From: Lamellibrachia satsuma
Lineage: Eukaryota; Annelida; Polychaeta; Sabellida; Siboglinidae
Assembly (NCBI GenBank): GCA_033239005.1
Contig: BSQZ01000078.1
Span: 1,681,042 to 1,745,041 of the forward strand
Length of the DNA: 64,000 nt
Direction of reading: 5' to 3'
In this document: positions 54,841 to 64,000 of the stretch, in pieces
Numbering within the stretch: the stretch's first letter is position 1
Layout of the letters: every line of letters starts with the position of its first letter
Program-made: the position numbers and the translations under genes
The notes under the pieces: model-generated
The model's input: the letters and a program-made list of their open reading frames with translations, nothing else
The model's database searches: none
What the model was told of the DNA's origin: nothing

Positions 54841-55941
54841 TTTTATTTTATATACATTGATTTTTAGTTTATTTAAAATATGTTTTAATCTAAAAGGTAT
54901 ATAATTTTAACAAATGCATATATTGTACCTATTGTACTTTTACTCAATGTTATGATTGCAAACATAGATAAATAATTATTATTTAGCACTTGGCTCATCA
55001 TGAGAGGTATATGTTCACAGATACTGTCACATTTTGTATAGGTTTGCACTTGTCCTACATTAATCAATTGTGCTATATAGGACACAATTTCGGATTTGCC
55101 ATTGCCAAGTCGGCATCTTCAGTGATATAAACGATTATTTAGGTAAATGTACTTTTATAAATGAATTGTTGAAAATGAAAACTATCTGTAGTACTGTTCA
55201 TATGTATGTATCTATTGGATGTGCACTGTGAACTATATACTACCCTACAGTTTAGACCAGATATTGTTAACACGATTAAAGTGCTTTAAAATGACTTGAC
55301 ATTCTGGTCTCTTGGAATACGAAATATCTGGGGTGATAACTACAATTTTCACAACATGTAAAACAGTGTCAAAATTATAAAGTATGTAATTTTTCCGCAG
55401 GCTGTATCGATGAATCACGATACTTTTTTCACGTGCAATACTTGATATATTTTACAAGAATTACCGAAACTTGTATGATACATGCAAACATATTTTCCAA
55501 AGATGTATTGTGTTGAAAGTTTAAACTATATCTAAAGGAACCCTTGGAAACTGAGTTGAATCTGCCCATTTGTAATGTAGTCATCACCAGTTGAGTCAAA
55601 TTCACTTGCTACATGTCGAAAAATAACTTGATCTCGGGTTTACTTTTAGTTATTAAAATTTCAATGAATATTGTATTTTCAGTAAACGTCTACAGCTGTA
55701 TTAATGTGGCACAAATAAATTGTTTCTTTACAACTGCTTATTGTTATTTATCATGATGCATATCATATCATGATGTCCACAAATATCAAGATGTGTATCG
55801 TATCATGGCTTAGGGTATTGTTTCAGCCCTAGCATCAACGTATTTCTAGTAGATGTGACTATGTTACAGTTGACAAAATGAACATATTATTTTAAGTAAA
55901 TTATGCGTGGTTGGTTTTGTGAATGGTGTTTTTACTTTTAG
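54841..55941. other. Flank or upstream intron of the dioxygenase-like gene
   Basis: No exon was found. The first coding exon of the gene (start codon) is not identified; it may lie here unrecognised or further upstream. Confidence 0.4.
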
Positions 55942-55991
55942 CAGCTCCAGAGTCGCTGGTAAGGCAGATCAACACTTTGAAACAGACACCG
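55942..55991 (+). CDS. Dioxygenase-like gene, exon A (internal, N-terminal part)
   Basis: A 50-bp exon from acceptor TTACTTTTAG to donor GTGAGTG. It opens with two bases of a split codon and reads APESLVRQINTLKQTP, ending in phase 0, which fits exon B. The acceptor could also be used three bases later (TTTTAGCAG). The sequence alone does not identify a family; the exon is called because splice sites and phase match its neighbours. An upstream exon with the start codon must exist and is not found. Confidence 0.55.
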
Positions 55992-57371
55992 GTGAGTGTT
56001 AGTTTACTTGTTTCTAACTACACAGTTTTGCACTAAAAAGTGTCTGTGACACTATTTTTGTTCACATTCCAAGTAAAAGATCTAAACCTAATTCATGTGC
56101 CAATTTTGACGAATTAGATGTGCACCTGACCCCTGTACAATGTTGAAGGTCACAACAGATACATGAATATGCTAGGGAGGCAAGGAGTTAAGACAATGTT
56201 CTACCTTGTTTTTGTCTTCTAAATTGTATGATAATTCACTATATCATTGTGTGAAATCAAATCCATGGTACTTTAAAACCTATACAGGTGTATTAACTTA
56301 ATTTGAACATAATTTACCAGTCACATCTCCATGAAATTATATAACTGTTTTGTTGTTTACTAAAAAATATTTTACTGGCAGTACTGCATAAATAGTATTA
56401 TATTCAGCTGCAAGTATTAAATAAACAGTGTCAAATTTACAATTGTTGCAAATTGCTGTCAATGTTATTTCATGCATAGCCAGTTTTTTTACGGTTTAAC
56501 AGAATTACATTTCCAACCGCTATTCATATTGTTCTGCCGTTCTGTCTTTGCACATTGACCATATTCTGCACCTGAAAGTGCGAGTTCCGGTTTCATTGTC
56601 AATTGTTCGAACACATGGTGCAGTGATTATGCCACGCCAATGCATGTGTTGTAGATTTCTGCGAAATATGGAAGAACATATGGCAGGGCACTTGTTTTGT
56701 GGAATTGTTTGACACTACCTGTGGCTCATTCTCTTTGGCCAGTCAGGTATAACGCAATTACCAGCCCTTGTCCACAAGTGCAATCAATTAGAGTATCATT
56801 GCTGCCTTTGATATAGATATAGATCTGGGCTTACTTTTTGCCTGTTAACCACATACTACATTATGCAATAGATTTGGTTTGCCTGAAACATCCTTTGAGG
56901 ACAACAATGCATAGTTAATGTAAAGGTGTGGATGTATACACATGTTATACACTTGCAATGGTTTCCATGGAAACAAACCTAGCAAATGTTATTATTGGGC
57001 CACTGTAGATATTTTAGTACATTATTTATAATCAACTAATAGATGATGATCTGTTGATTAACGATTAAGAAATATAGTGTTGTTGGTGTTAAAATCCTTT
57101 AAATATTTTAGTCAATTATATTACTCCTTTATGACTACAGAATGTTTATATATGATTATATATAACTGCAGTAGAAGCATCTTCAAACTGATAACTACCT
57201 TGGCATGCTCAAGCCTCTGTGGTTATATTTTATTCTATTGCTAATTCAGAATAGTTATTAATTAACATTACTTGATTGTGATACTACTGATAGCTTAGAT
57301 TAATTTGGCATTTAAGTATGTTTGCCTGTTTGGAGAAGAGTTATGGCCATTGTGATTTTTTAGATGAGATT

Positions 57372-57885
57372 TTCTCTATGGTAGAGTCATATCTATGTCT
57401 GTGACTCTACCATCTCTATGGTAGAGTCATCTATATGTCCGTGACTCTACCATTTCTATGGTAGAGTCTCTCTATGTCCGTGACTCTACCATCTCTATGG
57501 TAGTGTCACCTCTATGTCCGTGACTCTAACATCTCTATGGTAGAATCATCTCTATGTCCGTAACTCTACCATCTATCTCTATGGTAGAGTGATCTCTATG
57601 TCCGTGACTCTACCATCTCTATGGTAGAGTGATCTCTATGTCCGTGACTCTACCATCTCTATGGTAGTGTCACCTCTATGTCCGTGACTCTACCATATCT
57701 ATGGTAGAGTTATCTCTATGTCCGTGACTCTACCTACTCTATGGTAGTGTCATCTCTATGTCCGTGACTCTACCATATCTATGGTAGAGTCATCTCTATG
57801 TCCGTGACTCTACCTACTCTATGGTAGTGTCATCTCTATGTCCGTGACTCTACCATATCTATGGTAGTGTCATCTCTATGTCCGT
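57372..57885. repeat. 40-bp minisatellite of hairpin units, 13 copies
   Basis: The unit is ATCTCTATGGTAGAGTCATC followed by TCTATGTCCGTGACTCTACC. Within each, GGTAGAGTCA pairs with TGACTCTACC around a 12-base loop. Thirteen copies of CTATGGTAG recur every 40 bp (one spacing 44). Late copies alternate ATATCT/GAGT and TACTCT/GTGT variants, an 80-bp higher-order period. Confidence 0.96.
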
Positions 57886-58107
57886 GGCAGCCTCTGAACA
57901 GCTGGTGATAGAGTAACTTGTGATTGTATCATTCACTGGACGCTAGTGACCATTACACTCAATGTTCACTACCATTAGCAACCCTAGTCCATTGTCTCAC
58001 CTGGTGATTAATTATTAAATGTTAAATTAGTTGATGTGTTATTAAAGTATATCATAATTTAGATGATGACTTGCATTGTTTGTTGATTACTAGCATTTTA
58101 GTTGATT

Positions 58108-58240
58108 GATCTTTAGGGATGGTCTCAAAATGCAGATGTACAATCTTTTGGGATGGCCTAAAACCGCAGATGTACAATTTTTAATGATGGTCTCAAAACG
58201 CAGATGTACAATCTTTAGGGATGGTCTCAAAATGCAGATT
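58108..58240. repeat. 35-bp tandem repeat, 4 copies
   Basis: Units of TTTAGGGATGGTCTCAAAAT and GCAGATGTACAATC with a few changes per copy. Confidence 0.9.
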
Positions 58241-58605
58241 CCATTCATAATCAGCCAACGTCTTTGGCATGTGTTTGAAGTCAGGCTCAAGGCCTTATAA
58301 AATGTGATAAAAAAAACAATATTTTAGGCAAAAAATCAAACAATGTACAACACTAAGCAAACCAGTTACTAACTCCCTTCTCCCAATGAAATAAATTTAT
58401 GTAGTGTCATACATCAGTGTCTTGAGATCATCCCTTGACCATATTCAGTTTCCATGGATTGATGCCTGTTTACTGTTCCGCGTAACATTGTTTTCCTCTG
58501 AACTGGAGCATTTTATCCTAACATCTTTGATTATTAAATTAATAAGCATAGATTATTTTACCATGAAATTACATTATTTTGGCATGACCTACAACTGTTA
58601 TATCA

Positions 58606-58608
<3 letters not shown>

Positions 58609-58660
<52 letters not shown>
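58609..58660. repeat. (TA)n microsatellite
   Basis: About 26 TA units, 117 bp upstream of exon B. Confidence 0.97.
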
Positions 58661-58664
<4 letters not shown>

Positions 58665-58776
58665 CTATCAGTATTTTCTTCTGTTTTTTAATTGCATCGT
58701 ACACTATTATGTGGGCAACTTAAATATGCATAATTAGACCCTGAAAACAGAATGTTTTCCTTGCCCATGTTTGCAG

Positions 58777-58883
58777 ACTGGTGCTATGCCAATGACCAGA
58801 ATTGATGATTCTTTTGCGGTGAGGGTCTCCCCAGATGCAAAGACACTCGAGCTCTCTGAATGCGGGAAAGATGTCAACATGCG
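58777..58883 (+). CDS. Dioxygenase-like gene, exon B (start of GBBH-like N-terminal domain)
   Basis: A 107-bp exon after TGTTTGCAG. It reads TGAMPMTRIDDSFAVRVSPD then AKTLELSECGKDVNMR, the last codon being completed by exon C. In BBOX1/TMLHE-type enzymes this position holds the first strands of the N-terminal domain before the WLRDxCxCxxC motif, and NMRF..TWLR aligns with VMRFDYVWLR of trimethyllysine dioxygenase. The donor is GTCAGC, a weak form of the consensus. Confidence 0.82.
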
Positions 58884-59344
58884 GTCAGCACGACTTCTCA
58901 CCTTTGATGTATATTAGTTTCACTTGATGGATTTAAACTAGTTATTAAGTTAATAAAACTTCATTTAAAGAATTGTCACTCTATGAACATGGCATTGAAA
59001 TTATTCAGCAGTGGACATTGGCTATTCACTCTGGCCAAACATTCAACAGTAGACATCTGGTCAGTTAGTCAACTTTCAGTTGTAAAACTACAGTGTCTAA
59101 TCTGCCACCAAGAATGTCAGCAAGAAGCTGCTTATTTTAAAGATACAAAGCCTGATATAATATATGTATGTGTGTGTGTGTGTGTGTGCGTGTGTGCGTG
59201 CGTGCGTGCGTGCGTGTGTGTGTCAAAAGCTATATATGTTCTAACATCTTGACTGCTGAAATGTGTTTGTAAACATGATATTCAGTCTGAAACATTCGAA
59301 TTATACAGATATGGGTCAAATTGAGACATGACATTTTATTTTAG
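58884..59344 (+). other. Dioxygenase-like gene, intron B
   Basis: About 0.46 kb with a (GT)n/(GTGC)n microsatellite at 59166-59223. Ends with TTATTTTAG. Confidence 0.8.
59166..59223. repeat. (GT)n and (GTGC)n microsatellite
   Basis: TATGTGTGTGTGTG, then CGTGCGTGCGTGCG, then GTGTG; intronic. Confidence 0.95.
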
Positions 59345-59472
59345 TTTCAATGGGACGTGGCTTCGACATCGCTGTCATTGTCCAAAGTGCAAGCAGGTCA
59401 ACAGTGGACAGTGGTTATTCAATCCAGCCACTCTTTCACCTGCTTATACCATCCAGTCAACCAAGCTACAAG
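59345..59472 (+). CDS. Dioxygenase-like gene, exon C (zinc-binding CxCxxC)
   Basis: A 128-bp exon reading FNGTWLRHRCHCPKCKQVNS then GQWLFNPATLSPAYTIQSTK-LQ. WLRHRCHCPKC fits the WLRDxCxCxxC signature of the GBBH-like N-terminal domain, whose three cysteines bind zinc in human BBOX1. His replaces the usual Asp of WLRD. Proteins of this family hydroxylate gamma-butyrobetaine (BBOX1, cytosol) or trimethyllysine (TMLHE, mitochondria) in carnitine synthesis, using Fe(II) and 2-oxoglutarate. Which of the two, or a diverged paralogue, cannot be told here. The exon ends with one base of a codon at donor GTAAGC; its last 41 bp and the donor are duplicated downstream. Confidence 0.88.
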
Positions 59473-59867
59473 GTAAGCTGACTGACTGATTGTGGCAATT
59501 GTAAATCCTGCATGTAAAAATTAAGACCCTTAGGTTAATATAATGGTTTTGTGTAATCACAATTAGATCAGGGCTATGTCTAGTATGATTTTTGCTGTCA
59601 TGGCTACTATAATTACAATAAAACGGGATGGAATTCATATCCATATGTTTCTTTCACCTGCTTATACCATCCAGTCAACCAAGCTACAAGGTAAGCTGAC
59701 TGACCGATTGTGGCAATTGTAAATCCTGCATGTAAAAATTAGGACCCTTAGGTTAATATAATGGTTTTGTGTAATCACAATTAGATCAGGGCTATGTCTA
59801 GTATGATTTTTGCTGTCATGGCTACTATAATTACAATAAAACGGGATGGAATTCATATCCATATGTT
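59432..59867. repeat. 218-bp tandem duplication covering exon C end and donor
   Basis: The segment 59432-59649 recurs at 59650-59867 with only a few differences (for example ACTGACTGATT versus ACTGACCGATT, and TTAAGACC versus TTAGGACC). The duplicated unit contains the last 41 bp of exon C, its GTAAGC donor and intron DNA, but not the exon C acceptor. High identity suggests a recent event. Confidence 0.95.
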
Positions 59868-60189
59868 TCAAATTCTTTCGATATCTCAATATGTATTTCG
59901 ATATGTTTGAAAGTCTTGTCAATTAAAGGTACACGTTCATGAGAGATGCGACATGTTGATGGGTGATGTGATATGTTGATGGATGATGTGATATGTTGAT
60001 GAGTGATGCGACATGTTGATGGTTGATGTGACATGTTGGTGGTGATATGATTTGTTGTTTGGTGAAGTGATGTGTTGAAGGGTGATGTGACATGTCGATG
60101 GGTGATGTGACATGTTGGTAGGTGATGTGACTTGTTGATGGGTGATGTGACATGTCAATGGGTGATGTGAGTTGTTGGTGACTTTACAG
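59473..60189 (+). other. Dioxygenase-like gene, intron C
   Basis: Runs from GTAAGC to TGACTTTACAG. It holds the second copy of the 218-bp duplication and the 20-bp minisatellite, which reaches to about 12 bp from the acceptor. Confidence 0.85.
59940..60178. repeat. 20-bp minisatellite, about 12 copies
   Basis: Unit GATGTGACATGTTGATGGGT with base changes (GATGCGACATG, GATGTGATATG and others). It leaves only about 11 bp between array and the exon D acceptor, so the polypyrimidine tract here is short (GTGACTTTACAG). Confidence 0.95.
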
Positions 60190-60326
60190 ATGAGAACTTG
60201 CTGATAGAATGGAACGAGGAGCCAGCCCACATCACCATTATACCGCTTGTCTTTCTGCTGTCCAACGACTACTCAACTGAGTCTCGACTGTGGAGACACA
60301 AATCTCTCGAGCCAACAGTAGCCAAG
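60190..60326 (+). CDS. Dioxygenase-like gene, exon D
   Basis: A 137-bp exon; with the base from exon C it reads DENLLIEWNEEPAHITIIPL then VFLLSNDYSTESRLWRHKSL and EPTVAK. The pattern L.IEW.......H....... corresponds to the family segment with ITWPDEH or FTWPDGH, where the His is the fourth zinc ligand in BBOX1, so all four zinc ligands appear present. It ends in phase 0 before GTCCGC, a weak donor; the frame stays open for 18 more codons to a stop at 60381, so intron retention would give a truncated product. Confidence 0.78.
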
Positions 60327-60841
60327 GTCCGCAGCAAACAATTTCATTTTGAAATGTTAATACAACTTTCATTTTCAAATTGAAGACTCTCCTCTTTACT
60401 TGCAAGTTTTAACTACAATCTATTTTTTATTTTAACAAAGTGCGACAGTTGTAATTTCTTAAGCAAGGTACCAGAGCCAGGGGCAGGCTACTAGTTAAAT
60501 TAAAATGTTGGTAATCACTGTCTGTCATCAGGGTGATATGCTATGTCACATTTTATGTAAATTATGTTAAGCTTTCAAGGAAACTTCTATTAAAATAAAT
60601 TTATTTATTTTTATTTATTTTCTTAGCCTATTGCAGCAGTGGTCCTGCATTATCAAAAGCCCAAGCTGCAGCCAGTTTGTTAAACAAATATAAAGTAGTT
60701 TGTGATATCAGCCTAATTAATTCTGTGTGAAAAACTAAACTCCACAAAACCATCCCTGGGAACTGTAACTGATACAGATGTTTTGAAATAAACCAGAAGG
60801 CACGTTAAGAATTAACATCTTTCACATGTTTACTGTTTCAG
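60327..60841 (+). other. Dioxygenase-like gene, intron D
   Basis: About 0.5 kb, AT-rich, with TTATTTATTTTTATTTATTT near 60600. Acceptor ACTGTTTCAG at 60832-60841. Confidence 0.7.
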
Positions 60842-60900
60842 GGTGAATTTCCAACAGTTGAATATGACGAAGTTATGAGATCTGGCCAAAGTCTACTAAG
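60842..60900 (+). CDS. Dioxygenase-like gene, exon E (last visible)
   Basis: A 59-bp exon reading GEFPTVEYDEVMRSGQSLLR, the final codon being split by the GTGAGT donor. The family has P.LDFEDVL or PSVDCQSFL here, just before the catalytic double-stranded beta-helix domain. The catalytic exons (HxD...H) are not visible in 60.9-64.0 kb and are probably to the right. Confidence 0.8.
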
Positions 60901-62767
60901 GTGAGTTGTGCTTGTGGCAACTGGCTTGATGAATCTCACAGAAGTCATTAGTCATATGACCTGTGTTTGCATTGACTTTAGCTGCCGCCCAACTTGACCC
61001 AAGTACTAATGTAGCTAAGTAACTGCAAAGTGCAATGAACTTAGGGCCTGATTCACTCAAACCAAATCGTTCCTTCCAACCATCTTTATTTCTCAACCCG
61101 TATTTTATATTTCAAGAATAAGGCTAATGCCTCCATATATTATTTCAGAGGTAATGTGGATTTAATGATCTCTCAGATGTTTGAGAAATTACTTCCAGAA
61201 CTTCCACATTCTAGAACACCCTTCACTCCAGGAGATCACTTCAGCATTTAGGAACCCCTCCACCCTCACAATTTACTCTTGCAGGTAAACAGGTTAATTC
61301 CACTAACAACAACAAGAACTTTGAACCAGTTTCTCAGTAATTGTTCCTGCAAAAAATTTGTTTTCATTAAACTGTTTTTTTGTGTTATTGAAATTATCCC
61401 TTGGACTAACCCTGCTATGGCACTGGGATAAGTTAAGTAATGAAACATTAAGAATAAGAGGATGCAGCACACAAGATGAAGTACCCTGTGCCAGGTTAAT
61501 AATTATAATAGAATTAATACGTTTAACGAAAGGCAAGAAAAGGTTGAAATCGTTTAGAGGAATAAAACACCGAAAGATCAGTGGCGTATCACGGGGAGCC
61601 AAACCTACCATGTAGTGGCACAAAGGGAAAATACAAGAAAACCCAAAAACTTAAGCCAAAGGGGAAGGGGGGGCCATAGCCCAATGGCTCCCCCTCAAAT
61701 ACACCACTGAAAAAGAGCAGAAGCGTTAAAACAGTGAGGCTGCTGGAAAAGGGTCAGGCCACAATTATTAAGATGGGAATACTGCATAGAAAGCTTGAAA
61801 TCATGTTCTATTACATCTTGTAATATATATGTCCATTTCCACAACACCGAAAAATTCATTACAATTCAATTAATTAATAACTCCAAATAATATTTTGTTC
61901 TACTGACTGAGTACATGAAGCTTAGTGTGTGTCTTACTGTGAAAAAAAAACATATTCTCTCATTTGTTAATTGATTTAGTTCAACATTAACCCAAAATTG
62001 TTACTTTGTAACTGCTTTTATAGTTTTCGCTTCCTTTCGCATAAAATATAGCACTATATTTTACCATTTTAACATGCAGTCAGCGAGACGGTCATTAGAA
62101 CTTGTACAGTTCGTTGTATCCTTAAAATTAATATCATAATAATATATAACATGTTAAACCAAAAAACTATGATATTGAATAACTAAAATAAATGAAAAAT
62201 TACAATTATCATAATACCTTGTTTCTACATTTCAAATTGTCATGCGTTTACCCCTCATCAGTGGAAATTCTCCCCAGAAATTTGCTCAATTAAATCGAAT
62301 ACAGAGCAATGACAGTGATAAGTGATTATTGTATCGTGAGCACAATGGAGCCACCTGTATATCTTGGTCTTTGATCTATGCAGCGTTTTTGGTCAGATCA
62401 TTAAAGTGAAGACTAATCCATTATTAGTTTGAACTGAGTAGATCTTGCTTGTCACCTCTGTCACCGAAATAACATCAGCCAAGTTCACCGAGGGCCAAAA
62501 TCGGCACCACCCGTCAGCACCACCCGTCAGCACCACCCGTCAGCGCTACTCCTATCATGATGTTTACTTTCTCACCTAACCATGAAAACAACTACCTAGA
62601 GCTGCCAAGCTTCTCATATATTTACCATACATAATTATACACATGTGACGTGATCAGACATTACTCTTACTTCTCAAGTCTCAAGTAGTTATACTCCAAA
62701 CAGCCCAATCTTGAGCTAACGCAGGAGTTTGGACCAACGGCTTTTAGTGTCTCTTCCAAAAGACAGG
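60901..62767 (+). other. Presumed intron E; possible short alternative exon at 61149-61251
   Basis: No catalytic exon was recognised. After TATTTCAG, the frame 61149-61251 fits the phase of exon E and reads RGNVDLMISQMFEKLLPELP and a few more residues to a TAG. It does not resemble the family, so a terminal alternative exon is only a possibility. The CAGCACCACCCGT unit is repeated three times at 62502-62543. Confidence 0.4.
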
Positions 62768-62880
62768 CAAAGTGGGGTGAACGAAATTGCTCAAGCTTCG
62801 AAACGGCAGAAGTGGAATCGAACCACCGTCCTCTCGATCGACAGGCGGGTGCTCTAACCATTAGACCACTGCTCCTCATG
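62768..62880 (-). mobile_element. tRNA-derived SINE copy 2
   Basis: On the minus strand: A box (TGGTCTAATGG within CAGTGGTCTAATGGTTAGAG), B box (GGTTCGATTCC) and body (GCCGTTTCGAAGCTTGAGCA, then ATTTCGTTCACCCCACTTTG) shared with the copy at 41.1 kb. The head resembles an Asp-type tRNA but its acceptor stem does not pair (5' GAGGAGC, 3' TCTGCCG), so it is a SINE head and not a tRNA gene. The tail may extend to about 62660. Confidence 0.85.
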
Positions 62881-64000
62881 TAACGATAACAAATTACAAA
62901 TATGCCTAGCTCTGCAAAGCTAGGCATAGGAGATGGTGAGTTTTTATTTTTGTAATTTTTTATCTTTATATGGAAGTAAGAGTAATGTTTTGATCACATC
63001 ACATATGTATACTTGTGGTAGATCTACGAGGAGACATTTGGCGATTCTGTGTGGTTGTTTTTATGACTAGGTCAGAAAATGAATAAGATCAAAGTCAAAG
63101 GCTTCTGGCATCACTAAACTGTGCCGAAAGAGCTGAATTTTAAGATGATTCCAAAATGTCACTTGCTGCTAGCGGTTCAAAATCGTAAAATAAAATTTTT
63201 TTATTCTGGAAAATTTACATTGCCACCACGCGCCATAGTAACGTAAGTGAAATTATACCGAAGCATTGCATAGAAATCACAGACTGAATGTAAACCCATG
63301 TAATCAGTGATGTCACAAAGCCAGGTGATCGCTCATCTCATTAGCATCAAATTTTATGCGCACTTTATGAGTTAGATGCATTAAACATAACATTTTACAT
63401 ATAAATATATTTTATGCTACATTTTTATGTTGGCATATAGTACATATGATATTAAGCTTTGTGAAGCATTTTAGCTAGTGCCTTGTTTTTATTCCCTTTA
63501 AGAGGGATGTGAGAAAGTCGGAGAAAAAAGTTGCTGACAATTTAATGACAACAACCAAAACAGTGCTGCAGTGCAAGATCTTGTCAGCCTCACCTGTTTA
63601 TAGAGAAAACCACAAGGACGAACAACAATCTAATAGGATTAGGGATTAACAGTCAATACAGAATAAACAGTGGGAAATGATCCGTGACATGTTGCATGTG
63701 TGTGATCGTTCATCCTCACCTGTATAGCCAATGCATAGGGTCTTTATAAAACACTGCACCAAATCGGCTGGTATGTGTAGAATGCAGATTGTAATCAGGT
63801 CTATAAACAGCAGCTTTGCGGAGGGCAAGTTCTGGGTGGCGAAGGGTTTGGCAACACATCAACGTGGTCTCTGTGACGAAAGCAAGCCTAGTTAGAAACT
63901 GACTCCAGGCATACAATGCACATATTGACGTTATCAAGACGTGGAAAAAAATTCACTTTGTGGTCGCGATATCATCGCACCGCCATCATATCAGCCATCA
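62881..64000. other. Window end, nothing recognised
   Basis: Probably still within the dioxygenase-like gene's intron. GCTAGGC is inverted around 62905-62925 (GCCTAGCTCTGCAAAGCTAGGC, a 9-bp stem). No exon, RNA gene or complete transposon is visible. Confidence 0.4.

Larger units (their letters stand above)
55992..58776 (+). other. Dioxygenase-like gene, intron A
   Basis: About 2.8 kb between exons A and B. It contains the hairpin minisatellite (57372-57885), a 35-bp tandem repeat (58108-58240) and a (TA)n run (58609-58660). Otherwise nothing is recognised. Confidence 0.6.

Noticed and set aside
57372..58240. CRISPR-like array (regular repeats)
   Set aside because: The units are contiguous tandem repeats without unique spacers, and the DNA is clearly eukaryotic.
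62768..62880. Functional tRNA gene
   Set aside because: A and B boxes are present but the acceptor stem does not pair and the sequence continues into a SINE body shared with another copy.

Overview
The window is animal (eukaryotic) nuclear DNA. It is AT-rich, full of microsatellites, minisatellites and transposon remains, and its genes are split into short exons with GT..AG introns. The host is probably an invertebrate: a Meis/homothorax gene sits beside CR1/L2-like LINE pieces, tRNA-derived SINEs and hAT elements. The phylum cannot be fixed from the sequence alone.

Two host genes are supported by exon-by-exon evidence. (1) Meis/homothorax, a TALE-class homeobox gene, lies on the minus strand. 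Six coding exons run from 20768 down to 13007 and all junctions keep frame. They encode the N-terminus and the whole PBX-binding Meis domain. The homeodomain exons are not visible, so 1-13006 is probably the long following intron and the rest of the gene lies beyond the left edge. A CpG-rich region at about 19.9-22.3 kb covers exons 1-3 and the promoter. (2) A gamma-butyrobetaine/trimethyllysine dioxygenase-like gene lies on the plus strand, with five frame-compatible exons from 55942 to 60900. They encode the zinc-binding N-terminal domain (CxCxxC plus His). The catalytic exons are probably beyond the right edge.

The space between them (22-55 kb) is intergenic and rich in mobile DNA. A complete hAT element (30836-33435) has matching ends, a perfect 8-bp target duplication and a broken ZBED5/FAM200-like transposase. 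A second, non-autonomous hAT-like element (35540-36980) has GGGCC-rich ends and sits inside a (TA)n array. There is a possible pogo/Tigger-like element (25539-26103), a nearly full-length but mutated LINE (about 43.9-47.3 kb), three LINE 3' fragments, two SINE copies and many tandem arrays (10 x 44 bp, 10 x 53 bp, 16-bp and others).

The introns also hold unusual structures. A 350-bp foldback in Meis intron 3 would give a long dsRNA hairpin in the pre-mRNA. A 14-15 copy, 48-bp minisatellite lies in Meis intron 5. Directly repeated blocks flank Meis exon 6. An array of 13 hairpin-forming 40-bp units and a duplicated splice donor lie in the dioxygenase-like gene. I found no CRISPR, operon or prokaryotic feature, and no clearly new multi-gene system. 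The strongest novel observations are the structured repeats.
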